Under the pieces are notes generated by a model. It saw nothing but the letters and a program-made list of their open reading frames with translations. It had not been told where the DNA came from and searched no databases. Of a stretch of DNA of 8,125 nt, positions 1 through 7,217 are shown piece by piece. A program made the position numbers and the translations under genes. The first letter of the stretch is position 1; each line of letters starts with the position of its first letter. Source of the stretch: Candidatus Zipacnadia bacterium (GTDB lineage Bacteria > Armatimonadota > Zipacnadia > Zipacnadales > Zipacnadaceae); contig JALGTS010000119.1 of the NCBI GenBank assembly GCA_029821255.1, positions 1 through 8,125 of the forward strand, given 5' to 3'.

Positions 1-334
1 ACATAGCTCCAGCAAAGGCACCACCCGATAACGCCAGCCCACCTTGCATAGAGGCCAGCGCAGCCGCGATATAATAGAGAATATAGACCTCGGCACGCGA
101 CATAGTCACATACGAGCGCCGCGCGATTTCGGTGAACAGAATAATTGTCGTCCACTCAGCAGCAGGACCGAGAGTCTGCCCAGCCACCAACCCCAAGTAG
201 ATAGCGCCTGGCATCATCACAAACCCAACGAAGAGCGCCCCCAGAATGGCCTTGGTCCCAAAGCCGTCGGTGTACTCATCGGGCTGATCTATCAGGTTAC
301 GGTATAGTTCTATTTCAGGGTCTATATGAGCCAC
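1..334 (-). CDS. OPT-like polytopic membrane protein, N-terminal part (cut by window edge)
   Basis: Only the first 111 codons are present; the gene runs off the left edge. The GTG start at 334-332 is preceded by a strong GGAGGTG Shine-Dalgarno sequence at a spacing of about 5-7 nt. A hydrophilic N-terminus of about 28 residues leads into a membrane helix (about residues 29-51) containing PGAIYLGLVAGQTLG, which resembles the first helix of oligopeptide transporter (OPT) family proteins (pattern YLGLxxG). A conserved-looking stretch, EWTTIILFTEIARRS, follows (about 60-74), and a second hydrophobic stretch starts near residue 83. I recall similar N-termini in poorly characterised OPT-like families (DUF6785/DUF6784 type) of Planctomycetota and Armatimonadota, so a solute or peptide transporter is plausible. 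Substrate cannot be inferred. It is the last visible gene of the minus-strand block, 74 bp after the large permease, and probably co-transcribed. The family call is from memory of motifs only. Confidence 0.6.
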   Translation of the reverse strand, partial: MAHIDPEIELYRNLIDQPDEYTDGFGTKAILGALFVGFVMMPGAIYLGLVAGQTLGPAAEWTTIILFTEIARRSYVTMSRAEVYILYYIAAALASMQGGLALSGGAFAGAM

Positions 335-408
335 ACAGCACCTCCGAAATGACGGTAAACTCAGCTCGGTAACTCTCTTCGGGCTTAATCAGCTAAGCCT
401 GACACTGA
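335..408. other. Intergenic gap with small inverted and direct repeats
   Basis: This 74-bp gap separates the large permease from the OPT-like gene. It contains a 6-bp inverted repeat, GGCTTA (382-387) and TAAGCC (394-399), with a 6-nt loop. The octamer CTAAGCCT occurs at 393-400 and again at 409-416, where it overlaps the permease stop codon, so the left arm could pair with either copy. No T-run follows on either strand, so this does not look like an intrinsic terminator and read-through into the OPT-like gene is expected. Confidence 0.35.
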
Positions 409-3400
409 CTAAGCCTCAACCTGGACTTGTGAGGAGCTTTCGGCCAGGAGTTCTTCAGCTCTCTGACCATATTCCTCCTTCTGTTCAGCAGGAAACGTTC
501 GCCACAGCAGGTACTGCTTCCTGAGAATGTTTATGAAATTTCGGGTAACTCGCAGCCAGGAAGCATCATCACCGCTAACCCGCAGGATGTCGGCGTGGAT
601 CTCAAAGATCTCTGCGTCTTCAGTCGGTATAGTTTCAATAGCAAGCCTTTCTGAAACTCCCAAGTCATAAGGTGCTAACCACACCATTGACTCTAAGGTA
701 TATCCTTCACCATGGTCATAGTCCCGTCGGGCCAGCACAATCTCATCAGTGGAGAACTGGCCTAATGAGTAGTCAGTGTGGGCGGTGAAGTACTCATGAA
801 GATACATATTCACGCCCAGGGCCTGGTCGCCGGTTACCGTGAAGGGCAACACGATGTGTATCTTGTCGCCTTCAGGCTCGGGCATCGCCCAACGCCGTTC
901 AATACCAGGCATAGCGATATCCGAGGCACGCCGCGCCGGGTAGATGACCGAGGCCAACACCGTGGCCATAATAATGAGTGTAGACAGCACTGCTGACAGC
1001 GACGAGTAGTTAAGGTTAAGCCCAGTTACCAGGTTAGTTTGCACCAAAACTCGGGCGGTGACCTGACCCAACAGGTAGCCGACAATAGCGCCTAAAATGG
1101 CATAGACACTGGCTTCGGCCACAAACAGCGCAGCAACGTGGGTGGGAGCCAGTCCCAGGGAACTATAAATATATATCTCCCGCACTCGTTCATAGACTGA
1201 ACCCAACATCGTATTAAGGACGATAGCAGCCGCGATGAGGATAGGTATGATCAGATCAGTCATACCACTGACGCCAGTAGTGCCGATGGAGCTGCACATA
1301 TATGTCCGTCCTTCAACACCACCGTAAATATTAAGATCAATGCGCTGGACAAGATCATCCAAGACCTTGTCAACTACTGCAGGATCGCCTATACCGATTG
1401 CCACTGAGCGCAGTGTTCCACCCATATTCAACAAGAAGCTATACGGAACGAGGACCGTCTGATCAGGAGCCAAGTGGATATATTCACGGCGCTGTTCTGC
1501 CTTTGAGCGTTTCCGGACTACGGTCTGCTGCTCAGCCTGCTGCCCAAACTGCTGCTGGCTGACCATAAAGTCAACAGGGGTGAGGGGCTCGCCATCCAAA
1601 TCGGTCAGTTTGCTGAACTCGCTGGAATCGATGATACCGATAACGCGCAGTTCTTTGCCAAATATGCTAACCGTAGCCGTGCCAACTTGCTCGGAGCTAA
1701 TCTCAAGGTGACTGGCCACCCCATCAGGCAGCAGGCAGACATCCTCTTCACCTGGCTCAAACCATCGTCCCCCCTTACGGACAGTTCTATCAATTCCAGT
1801 TATCTGGGTCTCGCCAGCCATCAAGCCGAGCAAGGCAGTAGCATTGTAGGCCCGGCCACCACGACGGACAGCTATAAATGACTGCTCCTGAGGGCTGCCA
1901 GAGTAGTACCAGCTCCGGGCGGCCACCGAATATTCGCCGCCAAACTCGTTACTAAGGATCCGCTCAGTAGCTTCGCCAATCGGCAACCAGCCCAAGTCAC
2001 GGATCATTACACCGTCGTATTCAGCAAAGCGGGGCAGGAGCAGCTTAGTAGTACGCGTGCGCTGCACTATCGAAGTGAACGACAGAACCGTAAATGTCAA
2101 CAACACCAACGTCGTGGCGGTGAGCAGAGTGCGTGTCTTCCGACGCCGCATATTTGAGATTCCCAGATTAAAGGCAGCCGCTGAGGCTCCGAGGCGGCCG
2201 ACATCAGCGCTATGCACACCAGTCTGCTGGTAGCGGATAGCCTGCATCTGCTCCTCGAACTTCTGGACAATAATGCCGACCACAACGACAGTGAGCGCCA
2301 GGATGATAAAGGCCAATAGAATAATGGTAGGGGTAAAGGTAATGGCAAAAGCTGGGTGGACCAGTGCAATGATGATGAAGACAACCAAGAACACCGCCAC
2401 ATCGCCGGCAATCTGCCCAGTGATAGTAGGAGCTGCAATCAGCAGCCGTTCGGTGAAGAAAGCAAACGGTAGCAGTAATGCCAGATAGAATATGATACCC
2501 TTGATGACGTCGTTTTCAGTGGAACGGACCTGAGGATAGGCGCTTGACTCTTTACTCCAAGCCGAGCGGGCGCGGCTGAAAAATTTGTCATACTCGCGTG
2601 CCCGCAGAAAACTCGCCGCTTTCGCTATCTCCTCGCTGGCACGCTTATGAGCATTCTTAACCCGGTCATTTTCGATGCCATGTTCTGCCAATCGCCGCAT
2701 CCGGTACTCATCCAGACGCCACATATCCAGAGCTACTCGATAGGGGGTAGCGTATAGTGAGGGATTAGCATCAACCAGGTATCCAATTCCCGTGGGCGCC
2801 TCGTCGGTAGCATTGATGAGCAAAAACTGCAGGCCAAGCAGGCTAGCGCCCATTGTCACTTTGACCCGCATACCTGGCGGTGCAAACACTACCGCCACCG
2901 GCTCATAGCTGGAAGTCAGCTCCTTGGAAGGCAAGGGCAACGCATAGCCATACTCCACCGGAGCAGAATCGCTGACACTATCGTATACATAGATCTCAGA
3001 AAGCAACTCAAAGAACCGCTGGTCTATCATATCGTAGATGGCCATAGGCCGGCAATGGAACAGCACCACCGTCGCAGGCTTTACAGGCTGGTTAAGCGCA
3101 AAGGTAATAGGCTCAGCCGCAGCCCCATTGACGCCCTGATCAGGGGCCATATAGATTGCTCCGGTCTGTTCATCCAGCTTGTAGCCCTCAATGGTGACAT
3201 CACCGCCGACAGCTCGCACATTCGGCAGTCCAACAAGGCAGTAGCGGCCCCCTCTTTTTTTGTGAATTCCTCTGCTCTTCTGCTGGGATTTCTCCTCCTC
3301 CGGTGGGATTGGACTCGATATATCAAAGGCCTGGCCGCGTACTCCCATACAGGTCTTCTGACGAGGGCGAGCCAGGACAACTGCTCCGGGCACAGATTTG

Positions 3401-3435
3401 TCGGGGAAGGTAGCTTCTTGAGGATCGAACTCCAC
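409..3435 (-). CDS. Giant FtsX/MacB-type ABC transporter permease with N- and C-terminal soluble domains
   Basis: 1008 residues; MacB-type permeases are usually about 400 (single) or 800 (duplicated). Residues 1-300: soluble, beta-rich, with carboxypeptidase-regulatory-like features at the start (PGAVVLARP, GRYCLVGLPNV, EGYKLDEQTGAIY), then a helical, charged stretch (about 235-300). Helices: 311-333, 343-366, 367-391, 437-457, 724-746, 769-792 and 812-833. The arginine-rich NMRRRKTRTLLT (428-439) before helix 4 is the typical cytosolic entry of FtsX permeases. Residues 460-723 form the extracytoplasmic domain. YERVREIYIYSSLGLAPTHV (748-767) is the coupling loop that contacts the ATPase. Residues 840-1008 form a cytosolic domain ending in LRKQYLLWRTF. 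The GTG start at 3435 has AAGGGG about 6 nt upstream. There is no signal peptide, although the helix count puts the N-terminus outside. The frame stays open upstream to 3486, so it may be the second half of a protein starting in the M28-like ORF. Substrate unknown. Confidence 0.88.
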   Translation of the reverse strand: MEFDPQEATFPDKSVPGAVVLARPRQKTCMGVRGQAFDISSPIPPEEEKSQQKSRGIHKKRGGRYCLVGLPNVRAVGGDVTIEGYKLDEQTGAIYMAPDQGVNGAAAEPITFALNQPVKPATVVLFHCRPMAIYDMIDQRFFELLSEIYVYDSVSDSAPVEYGYALPLPSKELTSSYEPVAVVFAPPGMRVKVTMGASLLGLQFLLINATDEAPTGIGYLVDANPSLYATPYRVALDMWRLDEYRMRRLAEHGIENDRVKNAHKRASEEIAKAASFLRAREYDKFFSRARSAWSKESSAYPQVRSTENDVIKGIIFYLALLLPFAFFTERLLIAAPTITGQIAGDVAVFLVVFIIIALVHPAFAITFTPTIILLAFIILALTVVVVGIIVQKFEEQMQAIRYQQTGVHSADVGRLGASAAAFNLGISNMRRRKTRTLLTATTLVLLTFTVLSFTSIVQRTRTTKLLLPRFAEYDGVMIRDLGWLPIGEATERILSNEFGGEYSVAARSWYYSGSPQEQSFIAVRRGGRAYNATALLGLMAGETQITGIDRTVRKGGRWFEPGEEDVCLLPDGVASHLEISSEQVGTATVSIFGKELRVIGIIDSSEFSKLTDLDGEPLTPVDFMVSQQQFGQQAEQQTVVRKRSKAEQRREYIHLAPDQTVLVPYSFLLNMGGTLRSVAIGIGDPAVVDKVLDDLVQRIDLNIYGGVEGRTYMCSSIGTTGVSGMTDLIIPILIAAAIVLNTMLGSVYERVREIYIYSSLGLAPTHVAALFVAEASVYAILGAIVGYLLGQVTARVLVQTNLVTGLNLNYSSLSAVLSTLIIMATVLASVIYPARRASDIAMPGIERRWAMPEPEGDKIHIVLPFTVTGDQALGVNMYLHEYFTAHTDYSLGQFSTDEIVLARRDYDHGEGYTLESMVWLAPYDLGVSERLAIETIPTEDAEIFEIHADILRVSGDDASWLRVTRNFINILRKQYLLWRTFPAEQKEEYGQRAEELLAESSSQVQVEA

Positions 3436-3486
3436 CAGTCGCCCCTTGACCTCAACGAAATTATCAGTCAGCTCAACGAGACCAGA
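3436..3486 (-). other. Suspected frameshift junction joining the M28-like ORF to the permease
   Basis: In the permease frame the last upstream stop is TGA at 3489-3487. From 3486 that frame is open and encodes SGLVELTDNFVEVKGRLVEF, which runs smoothly into the permease N-terminus and looks like real beta-rich protein. The M28-like frame ends with TGA at 3470-3468, so the two frames overlap by 16 nt (3486-3471). The permease frame is -1 relative to the M28-like frame: one missing base, or a -1 ribosomal slip, would fuse them. No canonical slippery heptamer is visible in the overlap. A CTG codon at 3471-3469 overlaps the TGA (CTGA) and could in principle be a coupled, rare start. Confidence 0.5.
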
Positions 3487-5390
3487 TCAGCCAGCAGACA
3501 GCTCAGCAACCGGGTCTGCAGGACGAGGTTGTCAACATCCACTGCCTCGGGCAGATCAAATGGGGTATCCACCAGGGGGCGGGAATCGTCTACCGTAGCA
3601 AAACCCAGACCCGGTATCCCCGCCAGCGTGGCCACTTCACTGGATAGGGCCAGGCGACCCGCCATATAAGTGTGCCATGCCTTGCCCTTGATGGCATTTA
3701 TGCCATCTACAAAGTGCTCCTGAGCAGGGATGGAGAGTTTTCGCCCTATCAGTTCCGCATACTCCCGGGCCTTCTTACCAATATCGGAGAAGCGCCACTG
3801 ATCACGCTCACTGTAGTCGTAGTAGTAGGCTTTGTAAAACAAGCCCAGGGCGTCATTATGGCTGGATAGATCAACCGAGAACCACAAATAGATGTTCTCA
3901 TCGCTGAAGTCCAGGGCGGCAGTCAATTCATTGACAGCTTTCTTAACCTTCTCCAGAGCAGCCTGCTTCTGCTGGTCGCTGGCATCACGACCGAGACTTT
4001 TTGCCTCTTTAATGACACTTTGCGCCTCGCTGGCCGCCTGCTTGATCTGAGGCACCCGGCTGTCAAATTTATCTAACAGGCGCTTGCGCTCAGCCAACTC
4101 TTCTTCCGTCAATTGGTACACAACCAGCTTGCCGGCATTCGGATCGGTGCGGCGAGCGTATTCTACTGTACGATCCAGTAGATCAGCCTTTTTGGCGGCA
4201 ACCATCACCTTACCTAACAGGGACCGCAGGCCCCGCAGTTGCTCATCAAGCGGCCGCGGACGCCGCTGGAGATGATACTGCCCCACAGGCTCAGTCCACA
4301 GCCGACGAGTTACGTTTTCTATCCCTTTGCGGGCCTCTTGTGCTACGTTGAATAACTTCTTTATGTGTGCGTCACTGCGCGCTCCCCGGACGCGTTCACG
4401 GATAAAGTTTTTCGCACCAGCCAGACCCTCAAAATGGCCAGCAGTAGCCAGAAATACTATGCTGCGCTTGGGAGGATGCTGCTTAAAGACCTTGATGAGT
4501 TGGAAAAGAGCAGCGATACTGGAAGCATTCTCTGCACCAGGGGCTCGGGTAGGTGTAATGGAAATGGAATCATAGTAGGCCTGCACGACCACCTGCTGTT
4601 TGCTCAGACGCGGATCGGTCCCCGGAATGCGCCCGGTAATGTTCTTGGCGGTAACTTTCTTCCACTCCATATCGCATTTAACAGTGACCTGCGTATCAGG
4701 AGCAGCCGTGAGGCAAGCCAATAGATAGTCGGCGGTCTCCTTGGGAACCAAAAACCGAGGGATGTTGACAGGCATTGAAAGAAACTTCTCTTCGGCCTCA
4801 CCACGCAAAGTCGTATCCGGCTCAATAAACAAGACAGCCTGGGCTCCCAAAAGTGGCGCATTAAACCACCGGTTGCCACAGTTGAAGTCAACCATCACTA
4901 TACTATTGATGACTTCCAAGCCGTTAAAAGAACGAAGCTCTCCGTTACCAGCATAGATCAGCTTACCGGTCAAGCCCTCAGGGGGGGTCTTGGGACAACG
5001 CACCAGGTTAGGCCAAAGGGGGAGGATTTCTCGTTCGCGACCATCAGAGGTGGCGATCGTAGCAGCCGGTCCTTGGGCAGAATCAGCCCAGGGGACCAAC
5101 GTGGTAAACTCCTCCACAGTAACATCCTGCAGGCCCAGCTCGCGGAAGCGCCGCTCAACGTAGCGGGCAGCCTGCTCACATCCAGGATAGCCAGTGACAC
5201 GGCTGTCGGCTGCTGCGAGGCGCTCAATGGTTTGGGCGATTTCGCCCTGGGAGACCAAACCAGCTACTGCCTCATAATCCGTCTCGGAGGTCAGTATGGG
5301 TTCCTCCGTTTGTGCGCTAACCCAACCCCCACTAATCAGCAGTCCGACCATTATTCCGACCAGAACAGCACAGTCTCTCCAGTACCGCAT
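3468..5390 (-). CDS. Exported M28 (Zn-aminopeptidase-like) protein with degenerate active site
   Basis: 640 residues from the ATG at 5390; AGGTGA lies just upstream of it, whereas the GTG at 5396 has no ribosome site. A signal peptide (about 1-26, ending VSA before Q) implies export. Residues 35-95 resemble an M28 N-terminal segment (VTGYPGCEQAARYVERRFRE). Residues 100-235 look like a protease-associated (PA) domain (GLTGKLIYAG, IVMVDF, GAQAVLFIEP, PRFLVPKE). The M28 core resumes at KNITGRIPGTDP (249 on). The metal and catalytic positions are altered: AHYDS reads AYYDS (His to Tyr272), GADDNASG reads GAENASS, and EExGL reads HFEGL (both Glu lost, His319/Phe320); the C-terminal HT..D reads VDTPFD. 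Only Asp507 in FSVDLSSHNDALG looks retained. About 160 charged, helical residues (338-498) are inserted in the core. A non-catalytic, binding or adaptor role is likely (inference). It lies between the ATPase and large permease genes and may be the front part of the latter. Confidence 0.82.
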   Translation of the reverse strand: MRYWRDCAVLVGIMVGLLISGGWVSAQTEEPILTSETDYEAVAGLVSQGEIAQTIERLAAADSRVTGYPGCEQAARYVERRFRELGLQDVTVEEFTTLVPWADSAQGPAATIATSDGREREILPLWPNLVRCPKTPPEGLTGKLIYAGNGELRSFNGLEVINSIVMVDFNCGNRWFNAPLLGAQAVLFIEPDTTLRGEAEEKFLSMPVNIPRFLVPKETADYLLACLTAAPDTQVTVKCDMEWKKVTAKNITGRIPGTDPRLSKQQVVVQAYYDSISITPTRAPGAENASSIAALFQLIKVFKQHPPKRSIVFLATAGHFEGLAGAKNFIRERVRGARSDAHIKKLFNVAQEARKGIENVTRRLWTEPVGQYHLQRRPRPLDEQLRGLRSLLGKVMVAAKKADLLDRTVEYARRTDPNAGKLVVYQLTEEELAERKRLLDKFDSRVPQIKQAASEAQSVIKEAKSLGRDASDQQKQAALEKVKKAVNELTAALDFSDENIYLWFSVDLSSHNDALGLFYKAYYYDYSERDQWRFSDIGKKAREYAELIGRKLSIPAQEHFVDGINAIKGKAWHTYMAGRLALSSEVATLAGIPGLGFATVDDSRPLVDTPFDLPEAVDVDNLVLQTRLLSCLLADLVSLS

Positions 5391-5487
5391 ACTCACCTAA
5401 CATTCACCACCCGAAGTGGTATTTGGCACTATCTTTATGGGGCTGCCAGCGGGCAGCCGCCCGTTGCGTGTGGTCCGTCGCTTGCTG
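5391..5487 (-). other. Intercistronic spacer with two hairpins
   Basis: The spacer between the ATPase stop and the M28-like start holds two inverted repeats. The stronger is GGCTGCC (5441-5447) with GGCAGCC (5452-5458) around a 4-nt loop. The weaker is ACCAC (5406-5410) with GTGGT (5416-5420) around a 5-nt loop. Neither is followed by a T-run on the transcribed strand, so they look more like mRNA-stabilising or processing hairpins than terminators. The weaker one ends about 6 bp from the AGGTGA ribosome site of the M28-like gene and could affect its translation. Confidence 0.45.
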
Positions 5488-6375
5488 TTATCCACCCATC
5501 CCGCCGACTTCCAGTTCGATTTCATGCCGGTGTTCAATGCGCTCAACCTGGCCGTCGCGGATGTGGACAACACGGTCAGAGACATCAATCATCTTCAAAT
5601 CATGGGTAGCCGAAATCACCGTCACGCCACTGGCCTGGTTAAGCTCTTTGAGCAGATCAATGATCTCTTTACCGGTGTGCAGATCCAGATTCCCCGTAGG
5701 CTCGTCCGCCAGCACAATAGCTGGTGAATTGGCCAGGGCGCGCGCTACCGCTACGCGCTGCTGTTGGCCACCGGACAGCTCATAAGGCTTGTGGTCTAAG
5801 CGGTCACCCAGTCCGACCAGGGTCAACAGCTCCCGGCCACGCTCCATCATCTCATCGGTACCCATACCGGCAAAGATCATCGGAAGCGTAACATTTTCTA
5901 TAGCAGTCATAACCGGGATCAGATTGAAGGTCTGAAAAATATAGCCGATCTTTCGGCAACGCAACCAAGCCAGCTCAAAGGCGTCTAGTTGCGCCATATC
6001 TACCTCTTCAATAAAGCAGCGGCCCGCGGTGGGTTTGTCCAGACCGCCAATCATATTGAAAAGCGTGCTTTTGCCCGAACCCGACGGTCCCATAATGGAA
6101 AGATATTCACCGCGCCGCACATCCAAATTGATATCTCGTAGTGCCAGCACCTCGACCTCGCCCATTACATAGATCTTTTTTAGGCCACGGGTACGTACGA
6201 TAAATTCGTGGGTAGTGACCGAATCGTCGCGAACAATAGTCTTCATTCGCTCATTGCGCTCGTGCCCCAGGGCCTCCACAACCTCACGCAAGTCAGCCCC
6301 ACACTTGGGACACACAGTGACGATGCCGGTCGTTTCGATCTGTTCGCCGCATTTCGGACACTCTATCTTTGCCAT
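5488..6375 (-). CDS. LolD/MacB-type ABC transporter ATPase with N-terminal zinc ribbon
   Basis: 295 residues from the ATG at 6375, which has AGGGTGAGG ending 9 nt upstream; the GTG at 6390 lies inside that ribosome site and is a poor start. Residues 1-30 carry two CPxCG knuckles (CPKCG at 6-10 and 22-26), a four-cysteine zinc ribbon. After a linker of about 30 residues, a full ABC ATPase follows: Walker A GPSGSGKST (96-104), Q-loop Gln148 in YIFQTFNLIP, signature LSGGQQQR (200-207), Walker B IVLADEPT (220-227), D-loop GNLD (228-231), and switch His258 in ATHD. The sequence AIENVTLPMIFAG is typical of LolD/MacB/FtsE-like ATPases that drive FtsX-type permeases by mechanotransmission instead of moving substrate through a channel. 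All catalytic motifs look intact. It lies between the genes of both FtsX-type permeases and most likely powers their heterodimer in the cytoplasm. The zinc ribbon is not part of the usual family, which is normally about 220-240 residues. Confidence 0.93.
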   Translation of the reverse strand: MAKIECPKCGEQIETTGIVTVCPKCGADLREVVEALGHERNERMKTIVRDDSVTTHEFIVRTRGLKKIYVMGEVEVLALRDINLDVRRGEYLSIMGPSGSGKSTLFNMIGGLDKPTAGRCFIEEVDMAQLDAFELAWLRCRKIGYIFQTFNLIPVMTAIENVTLPMIFAGMGTDEMMERGRELLTLVGLGDRLDHKPYELSGGQQQRVAVARALANSPAIVLADEPTGNLDLHTGKEIIDLLKELNQASGVTVISATHDLKMIDVSDRVVHIRDGQVERIEHRHEIELEVGGMGG

Positions 6376-6429
6376 TTCGTTTTTCCTCACCCTGCAATAC
6401 TATACTTATGATTGAACCGTGCACATCGG
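6376..6429 (-). promoter_or_regulatory. Intercistronic spacer with ATPase ribosome-binding site
   Basis: This 54-bp gap follows the TAG stop of the small permease. On the transcribed strand it reads AGGGTGAGG at 6393-6385, then 9 nt to the ATPase ATG at 6375. This purine-rich site decides the start in favour of the ATG over the in-frame GTG at 6390. No terminator or promoter is evident. Confidence 0.5.
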
Positions 6430-7182
6430 CTATATTTCGGTCTGCAAAGCGGCTGCCGGCCGCATACGAGCAGCCCGCACCGCCGGAGCAATCGCAGAAA
6501 TCAATGACAGTGCCGTACCAATCAGTACGCAAAGCAATAGATACATCAGCATCCGGCCCCAATCCATCTTGGCCACCACCGACAGAGTACGTTCCCTAAT
6601 CGCAAAAACGCCTATCATCGCTATATGGCCCAAAAGCATACCCGCTAACGAACCAAGCAGCCCCAGCGCCGCCGCCTCAATCAGGAACAATCGGACAATA
6701 AAGCTGTCCAACGCTCCCAGGCACTTCATCGTTCCAATCTCCCGAAAACGCTCGGTGACCGACATCAACATCGCATTAGTGATACCAACTCCGCAAACCA
6801 ACAGCGACATAACCACCAGCCAAATCCGTTTGCTGCTCTGAGCTCGCCTCTCCTGTTCTGAGATGGTAAAGCTGGTTTCAGTCTCATCGCTATCCGATTC
6901 AGCTTGATTACGGGCAGTGGCCGCTATCAGTTCCTGCTCTTGTTCATGGCGAGCCTGCTGCAAACCGTCTTGAATCACTCCACCAGTCCACACTGAACTT
7001 AAGAAGGCGATCCCCAGCACAATGCCTGCGCTTGTAATTAGGGTCCGTCCCAGCCGGATAGTTACGTTCCGTATGCTGATGCGTATTGCCTCTGACCAAG
7101 GCAAAGTGATTTGCCTCTGAATCTTAATCTCCTCTTCCCCACTCGTACGGCTCATTCTGACTAAACCTTCAACATCAAGCAT
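6430..7182 (-). CDS. Compact FtsX/MacB-type ABC transporter permease
   Basis: 250 residues from the ATG at 7182. The frame is open upstream to a TTG at 7233, but that codon lies about 9 nt from the predicted transcription start and lacks a ribosome site; the chosen ATG has GAGG about 9 nt upstream. A second candidate is the ATG at 7155 (GAAGG upstream). Four membrane helices at about 48-68, 121-141, 165-190 and 211-233 match an FtsX core. The N-terminal amphipathic stretch ending IRNVTIRLGRTLIT (about 36-50) and the cytosolic coupling loop TERFREIGTMKCLGALDSF (143-161) are family hallmarks, as is the C-terminal AIAPAVRAARMRPAAAL. The extracytoplasmic loop between helices 1 and 2 is only about 50 residues, Glu/Gln/Ser/Asp-rich, against roughly 200 in MacB. 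It is the first gene of the block and probably pairs with the giant permease, which supplies the outer domains. Substrate unknown. Confidence 0.9.
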   Translation of the reverse strand: MLDVEGLVRMSRTSGEEEIKIQRQITLPWSEAIRISIRNVTIRLGRTLITSAGIVLGIAFLSSVWTGGVIQDGLQQARHEQEQELIAATARNQAESDSDETETSFTISEQERRAQSSKRIWLVVMSLLVCGVGITNAMLMSVTERFREIGTMKCLGALDSFIVRLFLIEAAALGLLGSLAGMLLGHIAMIGVFAIRERTLSVVAKMDWGRMLMYLLLCVLIGTALSLISAIAPAVRAARMRPAAALQTEI

Positions 7183-7217
7183 CGCCACTAACCTCGCTTC
7201 TGGCCCCACTGCTTTAA

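Noticed and set aside
381..400. Intrinsic terminator after the large permease
   Set aside because: The inverted repeat has only six pairs, a weak AT-containing stem, and no T-run on either strand.
3468..3486. Programmed -1 frameshift site of the X-XXY-YYZ type
   Set aside because: The 16-nt overlap contains no such heptamer and no homopolymer run, so a canonical programmed slip is not supported, although the fusion itself remains likely.
3055..3669. Plus-strand open frame of 204 codons opposite the permease/M28 junction
   Set aside because: It lies antisense to two well-supported coding regions, has a low-complexity Ser/Arg/Leu composition and matches no recognised family; it is a frame shadow.
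3815..3832. GTA/TAG trinucleotide microrepeat
   Set aside because: It simply encodes the Tyr-rich stretch YKAYYYDYSE of the M28-like protein and is too short to be a separate repeat.
5073..5609. Plus-strand open frame of 178 codons opposite the M28-like and ATPase genes
   Set aside because: It crosses the M28-like start, the spacer and the ATPase stop on the other strand, with no domain signature or convincing ribosome site.
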